Below, one piece after another: positions 36,028 to 46,152 of a stretch of 64,000 nucleotides of DNA; the stretch's first letter is position 1, and the number at the start of each line of letters is the position of its first letter. Both the position numbers and the translations under genes were made by a program. Location: the NCBI RefSeq assembly GCF_018882185.1, contig NZ_JACVOY010000002.1, forward strand, positions 248,001 through 312,000. Reading direction: 5' to 3'. This DNA comes from Polynucleobacter sp. AP-Latsch-80-C2. Lineage in GTDB: Bacteria > Pseudomonadota > Gammaproteobacteria > Burkholderiales > Burkholderiaceae. A model generated the notes under the pieces. It was not told the origin of the DNA. It worked only from the letters and a program-made list of their open reading frames with translations, and ran no database searches.

Positions 36028-38009
36028 TGCCGTCAGTCCTTCAGTTAACCCTCATTCTCTTGGCCTCAGGTGTGGCCGGAGTGGTTATTTTCCGCTATTT
36101 TGGCTTACCCCCTATTTTGGGCTATCTAGCCATTGGCGTCTTGATCGGGCCCAATGCCCTAGGCCTTGCCAGCGATACCGCCACCGTGAAGTATTTAGCG
36201 GAATTTGGGGTGGTTTTCCTGATGTTCTCGATTGGCCTGGAATTTAATCTTCATAAGCTGCGGGCAATGCGGGCCACCGTATTTGGTCTTGGCGGTAGTC
36301 AGGTGATCCTGACGATGCTGCTAGCAGTGCCGGCAAGCCTATTGATGAACTGGATTTACCCGATCTCTTGGCATGCGGCGATTGCTCTAGGTGGTGCATT
36401 GGCAATGTCCTCAACAGCGATTGTGACAAAGCTCATTTCTGATCGCTCGGAGTTGGAAGCTGAGCATGGTCGCAATGTCGTGGGTATTTTGCTATTCCAA
36501 GACTTAGCCGTAGTCTTTTTACTGATTTTGCTGCCATCCCTCGGTAAAAATTCTGCCGACCTATTTGTTGCATTAACGACAGCTTCAATCAAAATCACCG
36601 TCGCATTGGTCTTAATTTTCTTTATTGGCCAATCGTTGATGAGTCACTGGTTTAGATTGGTTGCCAAGTTACGCTCGCAAGAGTTGTTCATGCTCAATCT
36701 CTTATTAATTGTGTTGGGCATGGCCGGCCTGACTGAGTATTTTGGATTGTCTTTGGCTCTAGGTGCTTTCTTGGCGGGCATGTTGATTTCAGAGACGCCT
36801 TATCGCCATCAAGTTGAAGAGGACGTAAAACCCTTCCGCGATGTGTTGTTGGGCCTGTTCTTTATCACGATTGGAATGCTGCTCGACTTCAATGTGATTC
36901 GTGAGCAGTGGGTTCTAGTTTTGTTATTGTTGGTTGGCCCTCTGATCTTCAAGTTCGGTCTGATCGCCATTCTTTCGCGCGCATTTGGTTCAAGTCTTGG
37001 CGTATCAATCCGTACAGGCTTATGTTTAGCGCAAGCGGGGGAATTCGGTTTTGTGTTACTCAATCAGATTGATGGTTTAGATTTAATTGATCCCACGCTG
37101 AGCCAAGCTGTGTTGGCAGCCATGTTGCTCTCCATGTTCTGCGCACCTTTCTTGATTGAATACAGCGATCGTATAGCAATGCGCTTCTCGAGTAACGAAT
37201 GGTTATTACAGTCTCTGGCACTCACCCGCGTCGCTGCGAAAAGTGTTCGTAATGAAAACCATGTCGTGATTTGTGGATTTGGACGCTCGGGCCAAAGTTT
37301 GGCTCGCATGCTTGATCAAGAAAAGATTCCCTATATTGCTTTGGACTTGGATCCAGATCGCGTGAAAGAAGCCGCCGCTGCTGGCGACAATGTGGTCTAT
37401 GGCGATGCCAGTCGCGAAAATTATTTAAATGCCGTAGGACTCAATAGAGCAAAAGCGGTTGTCATTACATATGCAGATACTGCAGCAAGCATGCGTGTAC
37501 TCAGGCAAGTAGAGCATTTACGTCCAGGCATGACAGTCTTAGTGCGTACCCGTGACGATGCAGATATCGGCAAGCTTCAAGCGGCTGGCGCCACCGAAGT
37601 CATCCCTGAGTTAATTGAAGGCAGTCTGATGATTGCATCTCATGTGCTGCTGATCATGGGCGTGCCAATGCGTAAAGTCGTTAGAAGAATTACGACTGCT
37701 AGAGAAGAGCGCTATAGCTTATTGAGAGGTTACTTCCGCGGTTCAGCGGATGATGACTTTGGCTCTAATGAATCGTGGAGATTGCATTCAGTCACCCTGC
37801 TTCCGAAATCCCAGGCAGTTGGGAAAACCCTGGCTGAGCTGGATTTAGAGAATGAAGGGGTCAGTGTTCAAGCAGTGAGGCGCAAGGGCCGTAACGCTGA
37901 CTATGTGAAATTGCCTTTATCACCAGAACTGCAATTACAGGCTAATGATATTTTGGTGATCTCAGGTAATTCTGAAGCAACCGATTTAGCGGAAGCAAAA
38001 TTACTCTGA
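36027..38009 (+). CDS. CPA2-type cation:proton antiporter with RCK domain (KefB/YbaL-like)
   Basis: A 660-residue protein. A membrane domain of about 12 helices spans residues 1-390 (ILGYLAIGVLIGPNALG; LGAFLAGMLISETPYRHQ). An RCK N-domain with CGFGRSGQSLARML is near 410-530, and a TrkA-C domain ends the protein (residues about 585-660). It probably exchanges K+ or Na+ for protons. Ion and ligand cannot be told. The promoter must lie inside kdsD, since the starts are 11 bp apart. Confidence 0.9.
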   Translation: MPSVLQLTLILLASGVAGVVIFRYFGLPPILGYLAIGVLIGPNALGLASDTATVKYLAEFGVVFLMFSIGLEFNLHKLRAMRATVFGLGGSQVILTMLLAVPASLLMNWIYPISWHAAIALGGALAMSSTAIVTKLISDRSELEAEHGRNVVGILLFQDLAVVFLLILLPSLGKNSADLFVALTTASIKITVALVLIFFIGQSLMSHWFRLVAKLRSQELFMLNLLLIVLGMAGLTEYFGLSLALGAFLAGMLISETPYRHQVEEDVKPFRDVLLGLFFITIGMLLDFNVIREQWVLVLLLLVGPLIFKFGLIAILSRAFGSSLGVSIRTGLCLAQAGEFGFVLLNQIDGLDLIDPTLSQAVLAAMLLSMFCAPFLIEYSDRIAMRFSSNEWLLQSLALTRVAAKSVRNENHVVICGFGRSGQSLARMLDQEKIPYIALDLDPDRVKEAAAAGDNVVYGDASRENYLNAVGLNRAKAVVITYADTAASMRVLRQVEHLRPGMTVLVRTRDDADIGKLQAAGATEVIPELIEGSLMIASHVLLIMGVPMRKVVRRITTAREERYSLLRGYFRGSADDDFGSNESWRLHSVTLLPKSQAVGKTLAELDLENEGVSVQAVRRKGRNADYVKLPLSPELQLQANDILVISGNSEATDLAEAKLL

Positions 38010-38039
38010 GATCTAACGGCTTTAAAGACTGATAGCGAC

Positions 38040-40928
38040 TTACTTTTTCTTCTTAGCTGGCGGCGCTTTACGAGTTAGAAGTGGTGCTAAGTAGTGACCA
38101 GTAAAGCTTGCTTCATTCTTAGCAACATCCTCAGGCGTACCTGTAGCAATGATCTGCCCACCACCGGCGCCACCCTTAGGTCCCAGGTCAATAATCCAGT
38201 CCGCCGTTTTAATCACATCTAGATTGTGCTCAATGATGACGATGGTATTGCCTTGTTTCTTCAGGGTTTGAATCACTGTAAGTAGCAGCTGAATATCGTG
38301 AAAGTGCAAACCGGTTGTGGGTTCATCCAAGATGTACAAAGTTCGACCGGTATCGCGTTTGGACAGTTCGAGCGAGAGCTTAACGCGCTGTGCTTCACCG
38401 CCGGATAGAGTGGTGGCGCTTTGTCCTAGCTTGACATAGCCTAAGCCGACATCCAGTAGGGTTTTGAGTTTGCGCTTAACAACCGGAACAGCTTCAAAAA
38501 ATTCATGCGCTTGTTCGATGGTCATCGAAAGCACTTCATGAATATTTTTACCTTTGTAGCGAATATCCAAGGTCTCACGGTTGTAGCGTTTGCCATGACA
38601 AACATCGCAAGGAACATAGACGTCCGGTAGGAAGTGCATTTCTACTTTGAGAACCCCATCACCTTCGCAGGAGTCACAGCGTCCACCTTTGACGTTAAAG
38701 GAGAAGCGGCCCGCTTCATAACCGCGCTCGCGAGAAGCAGGTACGCCTGCAAAGAGTTCGCGTATCGGAGTAAATAGGCCGGTATAGGTTGCTGGATTTG
38801 AGCGCGGTGTTCTGCCAATGGGTGACTGGTCAACGCTAATGACCTTATCAAAATTCTCTAAGCCTTTCATGGCATCGTGAGCAGCAGGCTCAGCATTGGA
38901 GCCATAGAGATGTTGGGCAACCGCATGATGCAAGGTGTCGTTAATCAGGGTAGATTTTCCGGAGCCGGAGACGCCTGTAACGCAAGTTAATAGTCCAACA
39001 GGAATCTTGGCGTGAACAGATTGCAAATTATTGCCACGTGCGCCGATGATTTCTAAGAAACGATCATTTACTGGAATGCGATTTTCAGGAACAGCGATTG
39101 CTTCACGTCCAGAAAGATAGGCGCCAGTCAGTGAATTGGGATTTGCTTCAACTTCAGCAGGGGTACCCTGTGCAACCACCTCTCCACCATGAACACCTGC
39201 GCCAGGTCCAATATCGATTACCCAGTCAGACGCGCGAATCATATCTTCATCATGCTCAACAACAAGAACGCTATTACCTAAGTCACGCAAATGCTTCAAG
39301 GTTCCAATCAAGCGATCGTTATCTCGTTGATGTAAGCCAATAGAGGGCTCATCAAGCACATACATCACGCCTGTTAAGCCTGAGCCAATTTGGGAAGCAA
39401 GGCGAATACGCTGGGCTTCACCACCAGATAGGGTGTCAGCACTGCGCTCTAAGGATAGGTAATCTAAACCAACGTCATTTAAAAAGCGTAGACGTGCGCC
39501 AATTTCTTTCACAATCTTGTCGGCGATTTCTCGTTTAGCACCTTTGAGTTCAAGGGTTTCAAAATACTCTTTTGCTTCTTTCAGTGGTAGTGCGCTGATT
39601 TCATAAATGGCGCGAGACTGTTTCTTCTCGCCTACTTTGACAAAGCGCGCTTCTTTACGTAAACGACTGCCATTACATTCTGGGCAGGTCTGTACGTTTT
39701 GATAGCGCGACAATTCTTCACGCACCGTCATCGAATCAGTTTCGCGGTAGCGTCTTTCAAAGTTTGCCACAATGCCTTCGAAGGCATGCTCGCGAATACT
39801 ATTTTTACCGCGCTCATTAATGTATTCGAATGGAATGGTGACATCGCCAGAGCCTAATAAAACCAGGTCTTGCTGTTTCTTGTTCAGAGTCTCAAAAGGC
39901 TTCTCTACATCAAAGCCACCATGCTTAGCAAGGGTTTGTAAAAGCTTGAAATAAAACTGATTGCGGCGATCCCAGCCTTTAATGGCACCGGATGCAAGCG
40001 ATAAGTCAGGGTGAGCCACGATGCGTTTTGGGTCAAAGAAAGACTGATGTCCCAAGCCATCGCAAGAAGGACAGGCACCCATCGGGTTATTAAACGAGAA
40101 GAGGCGGGGCTCTAACTCTTGTAAAGAATACGAGCAAACTGGACAGGCAAATTTGCTGGAGAAAATCATCTCTTTGCCGGTATCCATATCAACGATCATG
40201 GCTTTGCCATCTGCAAGACGTAGTGCTGTTTCAAAAGATTCGGCAAGACGTTGTTGAATATCAGGACGTACTTTAATGCGGTCTACAACCACTTCGATAG
40301 AGTGCTTGTCGTTTTTCTTCAGCGTTGGTAGCTGATTGACTTCGAAAATTTCTGCTTTAGCAGTATTGGTGGTGCCCCCACCCGAGCGCACTCTAAAGCG
40401 GACAAAACCTTGGGCTTGCAAGTCTTGAAATAAGTCGACGAACTCACCTTTACGCTCACTGACAACTGGCGCAAGAATCATGAGCTTGGTGTCTTCTGGC
40501 ATGGCGAGCACGGTATCAACCATCTGAGAAACGCTCTGTGCTTCAAGTGGTAAATCGTGATCTGGACAATGCGGAGTACCAGCGCGTGCGAATAGCAGGC
40601 GTAAGTAATCATGAATTTCAGTAACGGTACCAACGGTAGAGCGAGGATTATGACTCGTTGCTTTTTGTTCAATCGAAATCGCAGGCGATAGACCTTCGAT
40701 CGTATCAACGTCTGGCTTTTCCATTAACTGTAAAAACTGGCGGGCATAGGCAGAAAGGGATTCCACATAGCGGCGCTGACCTTCCGCATATAGCGTATCG
40801 AACGCTAAGGAGCTTTTGCCTGAACCAGACAAGCCAGTGAGGACAACCAGCTTCTCCCTAGGGATGTCTAGATTGATATTTTTGAGGTTGTGGGTGCGGG
40901 CACCGCGGATCTTAATTTCGTTATTCAT
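38040..40928 (-). CDS. uvrA: Excinuclease ABC subunit A
   Basis: A 962-residue dimeric ATPase that finds bulky DNA damage. It has Walker A loops [10 protein letters not shown] and [10 protein letters not shown], two ABC signatures ([22 protein letters not shown]), and zinc fingers CPVC/CPSC and CDSC/CDVC. The length is typical (E. coli 940) with a basic KKKK end. I found no LexA-like box in the short gap before it. Divergent from MFS. Confidence 0.98.
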   Translation of the reverse strand: MNNEIKIRGARTHNLKNINLDIPREKLVVLTGLSGSGKSSLAFDTLYAEGQRRYVESLSAYARQFLQLMEKPDVDTIEGLSPAISIEQKATSHNPRSTVGTVTEIHDYLRLLFARAGTPHCPDHDLPLEAQSVSQMVDTVLAMPEDTKLMILAPVVSERKGEFVDLFQDLQAQGFVRFRVRSGGGTTNTAKAEIFEVNQLPTLKKNDKHSIEVVVDRIKVRPDIQQRLAESFETALRLADGKAMIVDMDTGKEMIFSSKFACPVCSYSLQELEPRLFSFNNPMGACPSCDGLGHQSFFDPKRIVAHPDLSLASGAIKGWDRRNQFYFKLLQTLAKHGGFDVEKPFETLNKKQQDLVLLGSGDVTIPFEYINERGKNSIREHAFEGIVANFERRYRETDSMTVREELSRYQNVQTCPECNGSRLRKEARFVKVGEKKQSRAIYEISALPLKEAKEYFETLELKGAKREIADKIVKEIGARLRFLNDVGLDYLSLERSADTLSGGEAQRIRLASQIGSGLTGVMYVLDEPSIGLHQRDNDRLIGTLKHLRDLGNSVLVVEHDEDMIRASDWVIDIGPGAGVHGGEVVAQGTPAEVEANPNSLTGAYLSGREAIAVPENRIPVNDRFLEIIGARGNNLQSVHAKIPVGLLTCVTGVSGSGKSTLINDTLHHAVAQHLYGSNAEPAAHDAMKGLENFDKVISVDQSPIGRTPRSNPATYTGLFTPIRELFAGVPASRERGYEAGRFSFNVKGGRCDSCEGDGVLKVEMHFLPDVYVPCDVCHGKRYNRETLDIRYKGKNIHEVLSMTIEQAHEFFEAVPVVKRKLKTLLDVGLGYVKLGQSATTLSGGEAQRVKLSLELSKRDTGRTLYILDEPTTGLHFHDIQLLLTVIQTLKKQGNTIVIIEHNLDVIKTADWIIDLGPKGGAGGGQIIATGTPEDVAKNEASFTGHYLAPLLTRKAPPAKKKK

Positions 40929-40965
40929 GATTTTTTAGCGTAACTTGTTAATATAGCTCTTTCCC

Positions 40966-42150
40966 ATGAATCCTTCTGAACTTCGCTCCACTCTGGCCTT
41001 AGCAGGCATCTTTGGCCTCCGCATGCTGGGCCTTTTCTTGCTTTTGCCGGTTTTTAGCATTCATGCACGGGGCTTGCCTGGTGGTGAGCATGCACTCTGG
41101 GTTGGTTTGACCCTAGGTATCTTTAATATTGTTCAGGCCTGTTTTTATATCCCCTTGGGGCGTCTTTCAGACCGTATTGGCCGCAAGCCCGTAGTTTTAT
41201 GGGGTCTTTCCTTATTTATAGCTGGAGCACTCATTTGTGCAGCTAAAGATGACCTCCTTTGGATTGCCATTGGCCGAGGGGTTATGGGCGCGGGGGCAGT
41301 CTCAGCGGCAATTTCTGCCTGGGTTGCCGATTTGACCCGTGAGCAGGTCCGTACCAGAGCGATGGCTTTGGTTGGAGGCAGTATTGCCCTTTCTTTTGCC
41401 TTATCTCTCGTGATTGCTGCGCCGATCTATCGGGTGATTGGCTTAAGCGGAATTTTCATCGTCTTGGCGATTTTGGGTGTGATCGCCATGTTTGTTGCTT
41501 ACTACGTCTTGCCCACAACCAAGCCTGAAGCCAAAGTACACCAAGCCTCTTTGAAAGAAGTTTTCTTGCGTCACGAGTTGATGCGTTTGAACTTGGGTGT
41601 ATTTGTATTGCATGCAACTCAAGTAGCCATGTTCTTAGTAGTGCCACGATTATTGGTGCAAGCTGGCTTGCCGCTTTCTTCCCATTGGGAAATTTATCTA
41701 CCTGTAGTGCTGCTTTCTTTTGTGTTCATGGCGCCCGCAATTATTTACGGTGAAAAGAAACAAAAGTTAAGAACAATTTTGTTAGTTGCGATTGTGTTGC
41801 TATTTATTGCAGAGCTAATCTTTACACAAGCCAATTCAGTCATGACGATTGCAATGGCCTTACTCGTTTATTTTGTAGGATTTAACCTGCTCGAAGCTTT
41901 GCAGCCCTCTTTGGTGTCTCGTTTTGCTAAAGAATCAAAAGGTACTGCATTAGGTGTTTACAACACCACTCAATCGATTGGCCTGTTCTCAGGGGCTGTC
42001 ATTGGGGGGTATTTGATGGATAGCCATGGCGATTTATCGGTCTTTGCCATGGGCGCAGTGCTCTTAGTTTGCTGGCTTATAATTGCTTGGTCGATGGGTG
42101 AAATGCCAACGAGAGCAACAGAATCAAAGGATGCAGCCACAAAGACATAA
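40966..42150 (+). CDS. Major facilitator superfamily transporter (YajR-like)
   Basis: A 394-residue transporter of 12 helices. Motif A is GRLSDRIGRKPVV, and a second half-repeat begins near residue 210. It lies between uvrA and ssb, a frequent betaproteobacterial order. The substrate is unknown; drug or metabolite efflux is the usual guess. The start is 37 bp from uvrA. Confidence 0.87.
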   Translation: MNPSELRSTLALAGIFGLRMLGLFLLLPVFSIHARGLPGGEHALWVGLTLGIFNIVQACFYIPLGRLSDRIGRKPVVLWGLSLFIAGALICAAKDDLLWIAIGRGVMGAGAVSAAISAWVADLTREQVRTRAMALVGGSIALSFALSLVIAAPIYRVIGLSGIFIVLAILGVIAMFVAYYVLPTTKPEAKVHQASLKEVFLRHELMRLNLGVFVLHATQVAMFLVVPRLLVQAGLPLSSHWEIYLPVVLLSFVFMAPAIIYGEKKQKLRTILLVAIVLLFIAELIFTQANSVMTIAMALLVYFVGFNLLEALQPSLVSRFAKESKGTALGVYNTTQSIGLFSGAVIGGYLMDSHGDLSVFAMGAVLLVCWLIIAWSMGEMPTRATESKDAATKT

Positions 42151-42230
42151 CCCTAGCTTCATGGTTTTAATTCAAGTGAGTTTTAATTTTTAGCGGTAAT
42201 AACAGCAGTATTTTTTCTTCGGGAGACAAC

Positions 42231-42686
42231 ATGGCTTCGGTAAATAAGGTCATCATCGTAGGTAATGTAGGACGTGATCCAGAAACACGTTATATGCCAA
42301 GCGGCGACGCAGTTACGAATATTTCAGTAGCAACATCAGATCGCTACAAAGATAAGCAAACTGGCGAAATGAAAGAAACCACAGAATGGCACCGCGTTGC
42401 ATTCTTTGGCAAGCTTGCAGAAATCGCTGGTCAGTACCTCAAAAAAGGTTCACAAGTGTATGTTGAAGGTCGTTTACGTACACGTAAATGGACTGACGCT
42501 AGTGGTCAAGAAAAGTATTCCACTGAGATCGTTGCAGAAACAATGCAAATGCTTGGTGGTAAGCCAGTAGGTGGCGGGGGCGATGGTGGCGAAAGCTATA
42601 GTCGTTCAAAGCCCTCTGAGCAGTCAGCACCAGCAGCATCAAATGCTGCCTCACTCGGCGCAATGGATGACGACATTCCGTTTTAA
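42231..42686 (+). CDS. ssb: Single-stranded DNA-binding protein
   Basis: A 151-residue protein: an N-terminal OB fold ([32 protein letters not shown]), a Gly/Ser linker ([13 protein letters not shown]) and the acidic tip DDDIPF that binds partner proteins. GGGAG precedes the ATG. It follows the MFS gene by 80 bp. A bidirectional terminator follows. Confidence 0.97.
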   Translation: MASVNKVIIVGNVGRDPETRYMPSGDAVTNISVATSDRYKDKQTGEMKETTEWHRVAFFGKLAEIAGQYLKKGSQVYVEGRLRTRKWTDASGQEKYSTEIVAETMQMLGGKPVGGGGDGGESYSRSKPSEQSAPAASNAASLGAMDDDIPF

Positions 42687-42702
42687 GTAATACCGCAATA
42701 GC

Positions 42703-42739
42703 AAAAACCCCTTCTAGGATTTCCTACAAGGGGTTTTTT
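42703..42739. terminator. Bidirectional terminator between ssb and queF
   Basis: An 11-bp stem AAAAACCCCTT / AAGGGGTTTTT with an inner TAGG/CCTA extension across one mismatch. T-runs occur in both directions, so it can end ssb and the convergent queF. Its 3' arm overlaps the queF stop codon. Confidence 0.9.
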
Positions 42740-43565
42740 ATTGGCGGGCGTGGCGGGTATTCTCCGGCCATGGAGCATTGTGATCGGTGCGGAAAGGATT
42801 GATATCCAATCCACCGCGCCTGGTGTAACGAGCATAGACCGATAATTTATCTGGCTTGCATTCACGCTTAATGTCGCAAAAAATTGTTTCAACACAATGT
42901 TCGTGAAATTCACCCAATTGTCTAAAACCAATTAAATAGCGCAGCAATCCCTCTTCTAATATCGGGCGCCCCTGATAGCGGATTTGCACACTTGCCCAGT
43001 CTGGTTGACCGGTGACAGGACAGTTGGACTTCAGTAGGTGCGATACCAAGCATTGCTCAATGGGGCCAAAGTCTTCATTGACGCCAAGTAAAGCAGGATC
43101 CGCTGGGGTGTGTGGATCAATCTCAATATCAAGACGATCTAAAAGAACGCCGCCCATTTCTTGTATGCCTTTTTTAGCAATCGGTTCAGTTGCACTGATG
43201 CGGGTCGTGATTTTGCTACCAGCGGCAGCTGATAAATCGGTAATTAGTTGTTCGCGTACTGCGTTCTCATCTTCGAAGCGCGCGTTATTTAAGCTGTTGA
43301 GATAAAGCTTAAAAGATTTAGACTCGATCATGTTTGGTGAGTCTGCAGGAATTTGAAACTCAGCTAATCCAATTTGAGGTTTACCTTTGAGATTTAACCA
43401 ACTTAATTCAAATGCATTCCAAATGTCTACGCCAACAAAGGGCAAGGCTTGACCTTCCTTGATGTTTAGCTTGAGGCGGTTCTCTGAGCGCGGTATTTGA
43501 AACAGCAGGCTAGGATCATATTGATCTGGGTATTGCGTAGCTTGACCAAGAGGAAGTGTTGCCAT
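42738..43565 (-). CDS. queF: NADPH-dependent 7-cyano-7-deazaguanine reductase
   Basis: A 275-residue tandem T-fold enzyme that reduces preQ0 to preQ1 on the queuosine pathway. The catalytic cysteine lies in LKSNCPVTGQPDWASV, and FHEHCVETIF is conserved; the N-terminal LGQATQYPDQYDP is typical of the long (YqcD) type. The stop overlaps the terminator. It lies 5 bp after the 5'-nucleotidase gene. Confidence 0.95.
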   Translation of the reverse strand: MATLPLGQATQYPDQYDPSLLFQIPRSENRLKLNIKEGQALPFVGVDIWNAFELSWLNLKGKPQIGLAEFQIPADSPNMIESKSFKLYLNSLNNARFEDENAVREQLITDLSAAAGSKITTRISATEPIAKKGIQEMGGVLLDRLDIEIDPHTPADPALLGVNEDFGPIEQCLVSHLLKSNCPVTGQPDWASVQIRYQGRPILEEGLLRYLIGFRQLGEFHEHCVETIFCDIKRECKPDKLSVYARYTRRGGLDINPFRTDHNAPWPENTRHARQ

Positions 43566-43570
43566 AGGTG

Positions 43571-44482
43571 CTATTTGGATTTAGGTTGATTCGAGACTCC
43601 GGAAACAACATGACCGGTGGGCGCCACAGAGGCAGCCGACTGGCAGTGACCGGTTTGATCATCAAAGAAAAAGTCAGGCTCAAATTCGCGGAGGAATTCA
43701 CTTTTGGATAAACCGCCTAAGAACATTGCCTCATCGACATCGATGCCCCATGCCATCAGGGTACGGATCGCGCGCTCGTGTGCCGGCGCAGAGCGGGCAG
43801 TTACTAAGGCCGTACGAATGCGCATGCCATTCTCACTAGTGGAACGCTGCAGTCTGTGAAGGGCTTCTAGTAATGGCTTAAAGGGGCCTGGAGGCAAAGG
43901 AATATCAACCTTTTTGCTCTCGTGATCTACAAAAGCTTCAAGCCCTTTTTTCTGAAACACTTGTTCGGCTTCATCCGAGAACAGTACTGCGTCTCCGTCA
44001 AAGGCGATGCGGATTTCATTGGGGTGAGATTCCGCTGTTTTGCTCGATTCTGGGAAGACGCGCGCTGCTGGAAAGCCTGCATCGATTGTGGCTCTAACAT
44101 CATCTTCGTTTGCCGATAAAAAGAGATTGGCATGCAAAGATCGCAAGTAGTGATAAGGGGGACGACCACGCGTAAATACACCGCGCTCAAGATGCAGGCC
44201 ATGATGCTCTGCTGAGCGGAATACTCGCAAACCACTGACTGGATCATTACGCGAGAGAATCACTACTTCAACACGTTGCTCACCTTCTTCATTAAAGGCA
44301 AGAAGTTTCTTGACGAGTGGAAATGCAACGCCTTTTTGCGCCGCCTCACCAAGACGTTCAAGCTGGAGCTTCATATAGGCGCTGTCATCTGCAGATTCAA
44401 AGATGTGATTCTCTTCTTCAAAATCAAAGAGCGCGCGCGAAGAAATCGCAACAACAAGTTTTCCGGTCAGTGTGTAAGACAT
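43571..44482 (-). CDS. 5'-nucleotidase family protein (cytosolic NT5C1-like)
   Basis: A 303-residue protein resembling the 5-nucleotidase (PF06189) family, which dephosphorylates nucleoside monophosphates. It has VAISSRALFDFEEEN near the start, VVILSRNDPVSGLRVF, GVFTRGRPPYHYL and FDDQTGHC. The call is from memory of family signatures. It probably shares a transcript with queF, 5 bp downstream; a link to deazaguanine or nucleotide turnover is speculative. Confidence 0.82.
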   Translation of the reverse strand: MSYTLTGKLVVAISSRALFDFEEENHIFESADDSAYMKLQLERLGEAAQKGVAFPLVKKLLAFNEEGEQRVEVVILSRNDPVSGLRVFRSAEHHGLHLERGVFTRGRPPYHYLRSLHANLFLSANEDDVRATIDAGFPAARVFPESSKTAESHPNEIRIAFDGDAVLFSDEAEQVFQKKGLEAFVDHESKKVDIPLPPGPFKPLLEALHRLQRSTSENGMRIRTALVTARSAPAHERAIRTLMAWGIDVDEAMFLGGLSKSEFLREFEPDFFFDDQTGHCQSAASVAPTGHVVSGVSNQPKSK

Positions 44483-44497
44483 CTCAGGAATTGCATC

Positions 44498-46018
44498 TCA
44501 TTTTAGGAATAAGCGGTAAGCAGGATTATTGGTTTCATCCCAATGTGGGTAACCAAGAGTCGCTAAAAATTTCTGAAATTTCTGCTGCTCATTTTTGGGT
44601 ACCTGCATGCCGACTAAGATGCGACCATAGTCTGCGCCATGGTTGCGATAGTGAAAGAGGCTGATATTCCAATTGGGCGCCATGCTGGTTAAGAATTTCA
44701 TTAAAGCGCCTGGGCGCTCAGGAAATTCAAAGCGATAGATCAACTCATCTTTGGCAAGTGCAGAATGGCCGCCAACCATATGGCGTAAGTGTGATTTAGC
44801 CAATTCATCATGGGTCAAATCGATAGTGGCAAATTTTGCTTTACGGAAATGTTTAGCAATGGCTTCGCTGTCACCAGCCTTTTGGGTGCTGATGCCAACA
44901 AAAATATGCGCTTCACTTTGATCACCAATGCGGTAATTAAATTCAGTGACATTGCGCTTGCCAAGTAATTCGCAGAAGCGTTTAAAGGAACCACGTTCTT
45001 CAGGAATGGTTACAGCAAAGACGGCTTCACGGAACTCACCTACATCAGCGCGCTCAGCCACAAAGCGTAGACGACTAAAGTTCATATTAGCGCCGCAAGC
45101 TAGTGCAACTAAAGTCTTTTTCTTGATGCGTTTTTTCTCAACATACTTCTTCATACCCGCAATGGCTAAGGCTCCAGCAGGCTCAAGGATGCTACGGGTA
45201 TCGGTAAAGACATCACTAATAGCAGCACAGATCTCATCGGTATCGACAGTGATGATTTCATCAACTACTTTTTTACAGATCCGGAAAGTTTCTTTGCCAA
45301 CCAATTTCACAGCAGTGCCATCTGAGAACAAACCCACATCTTTCATTTCAATGCGCTTGTTTGCTTTCAATGAGCGATTCATGGCATCAGAGTCAGAGGC
45401 TTGAACACCAATTACTTTGGTTTTAGGGCTAACCGCTTTGACGTACTCGCCAATTCCAGAAATTAATCCGCCACCACCAATAGCGACGAATACCGCATCA
45501 ATGGGTTCTTGGTATTGCTGAAAAATTTCTTGGGCAATCGTGCCTTGTCCGGCAATGACGTCCGGATCATCAAAGGGGTGAACAAAGGTCAAACCCCGTT
45601 TTTTCTCCAAAAGCTCTGAATATTGAAAGGCGTCGCTATAGGACTCTCCGTGCAAAATGACCTCTACCCATGAGCCTCCGCGAGCCTTGACGGCATCGAT
45701 CTTGAGGCTGGGGGTGGTCACCGGCATCACGATGACGGCTTTGCACTTCATTTTCGCAGCAGATAGGGCGACACCTTGAGCATGGTTTCCTGCAGAGGCC
45801 GCTATCACCCCGCGTTTAAGGGCTTCTGGGCTTAAATGGGCCATTTTGTTGTAGGCGCCACGCAATTTGAAGGAGAAAACCGGCTGGTTATCTTCTCTTT
45901 TGAGCAAAACCTGGTTACCTAAGCGCTTGCTGAGTTCCGGGGCCAGTTGGAGCTCGGTTTCTCTGGCCACGTCATAGACGCGAGCCGATAAAATTTTCTT
46001 TAAATAGTTCGTTGCCAT
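44498..46018 (-). CDS. ilvA: Threonine ammonia-lyase, biosynthetic
   Basis: A 506-residue PLP enzyme that makes 2-oxobutanoate from threonine, the first step to isoleucine. PLP lysine K51 is in FSFKLRGAYNK, the phosphate loop is AIGGGGLISG, and two C-terminal ACT-like regulatory domains (about residues 330-500) allow isoleucine feedback. The length is typical of the biosynthetic enzyme. It is divergent from the FAD/Fe-S gene. Confidence 0.95.
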   Translation of the reverse strand: MATNYLKKILSARVYDVARETELQLAPELSKRLGNQVLLKREDNQPVFSFKLRGAYNKMAHLSPEALKRGVIAASAGNHAQGVALSAAKMKCKAVIVMPVTTPSLKIDAVKARGGSWVEVILHGESYSDAFQYSELLEKKRGLTFVHPFDDPDVIAGQGTIAQEIFQQYQEPIDAVFVAIGGGGLISGIGEYVKAVSPKTKVIGVQASDSDAMNRSLKANKRIEMKDVGLFSDGTAVKLVGKETFRICKKVVDEIITVDTDEICAAISDVFTDTRSILEPAGALAIAGMKKYVEKKRIKKKTLVALACGANMNFSRLRFVAERADVGEFREAVFAVTIPEERGSFKRFCELLGKRNVTEFNYRIGDQSEAHIFVGISTQKAGDSEAIAKHFRKAKFATIDLTHDELAKSHLRHMVGGHSALAKDELIYRFEFPERPGALMKFLTSMAPNWNISLFHYRNHGADYGRILVGMQVPKNEQQKFQKFLATLGYPHWDETNNPAYRLFLK

Positions 46019-46152
46019 CTAATGAGCGTACCACGGATGGCCTCTAAGCCCTTAAATTTGCAAGGGTTTATGACTTTGGCCAACATCTTTCCCTTATTCC
46101 TGCCACTATCAGGTTTGCTCTATTAAAATGCTTATTTATCAAATATGTCGCT

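Noticed and set aside
40929..40965. Search for a LexA/SOS box between uvrA and the MFS gene
   Set aside because: No CTG-N10-CAG type palindrome is visible in the 37-bp gap or close by.
46077..46152. Promoter search before the FAD/Fe-S gene
   Set aside because: A TAAAAT at 46124-46129 lacks an acceptable -35, and its distance does not match the leaderless layout. Left out as too weak.
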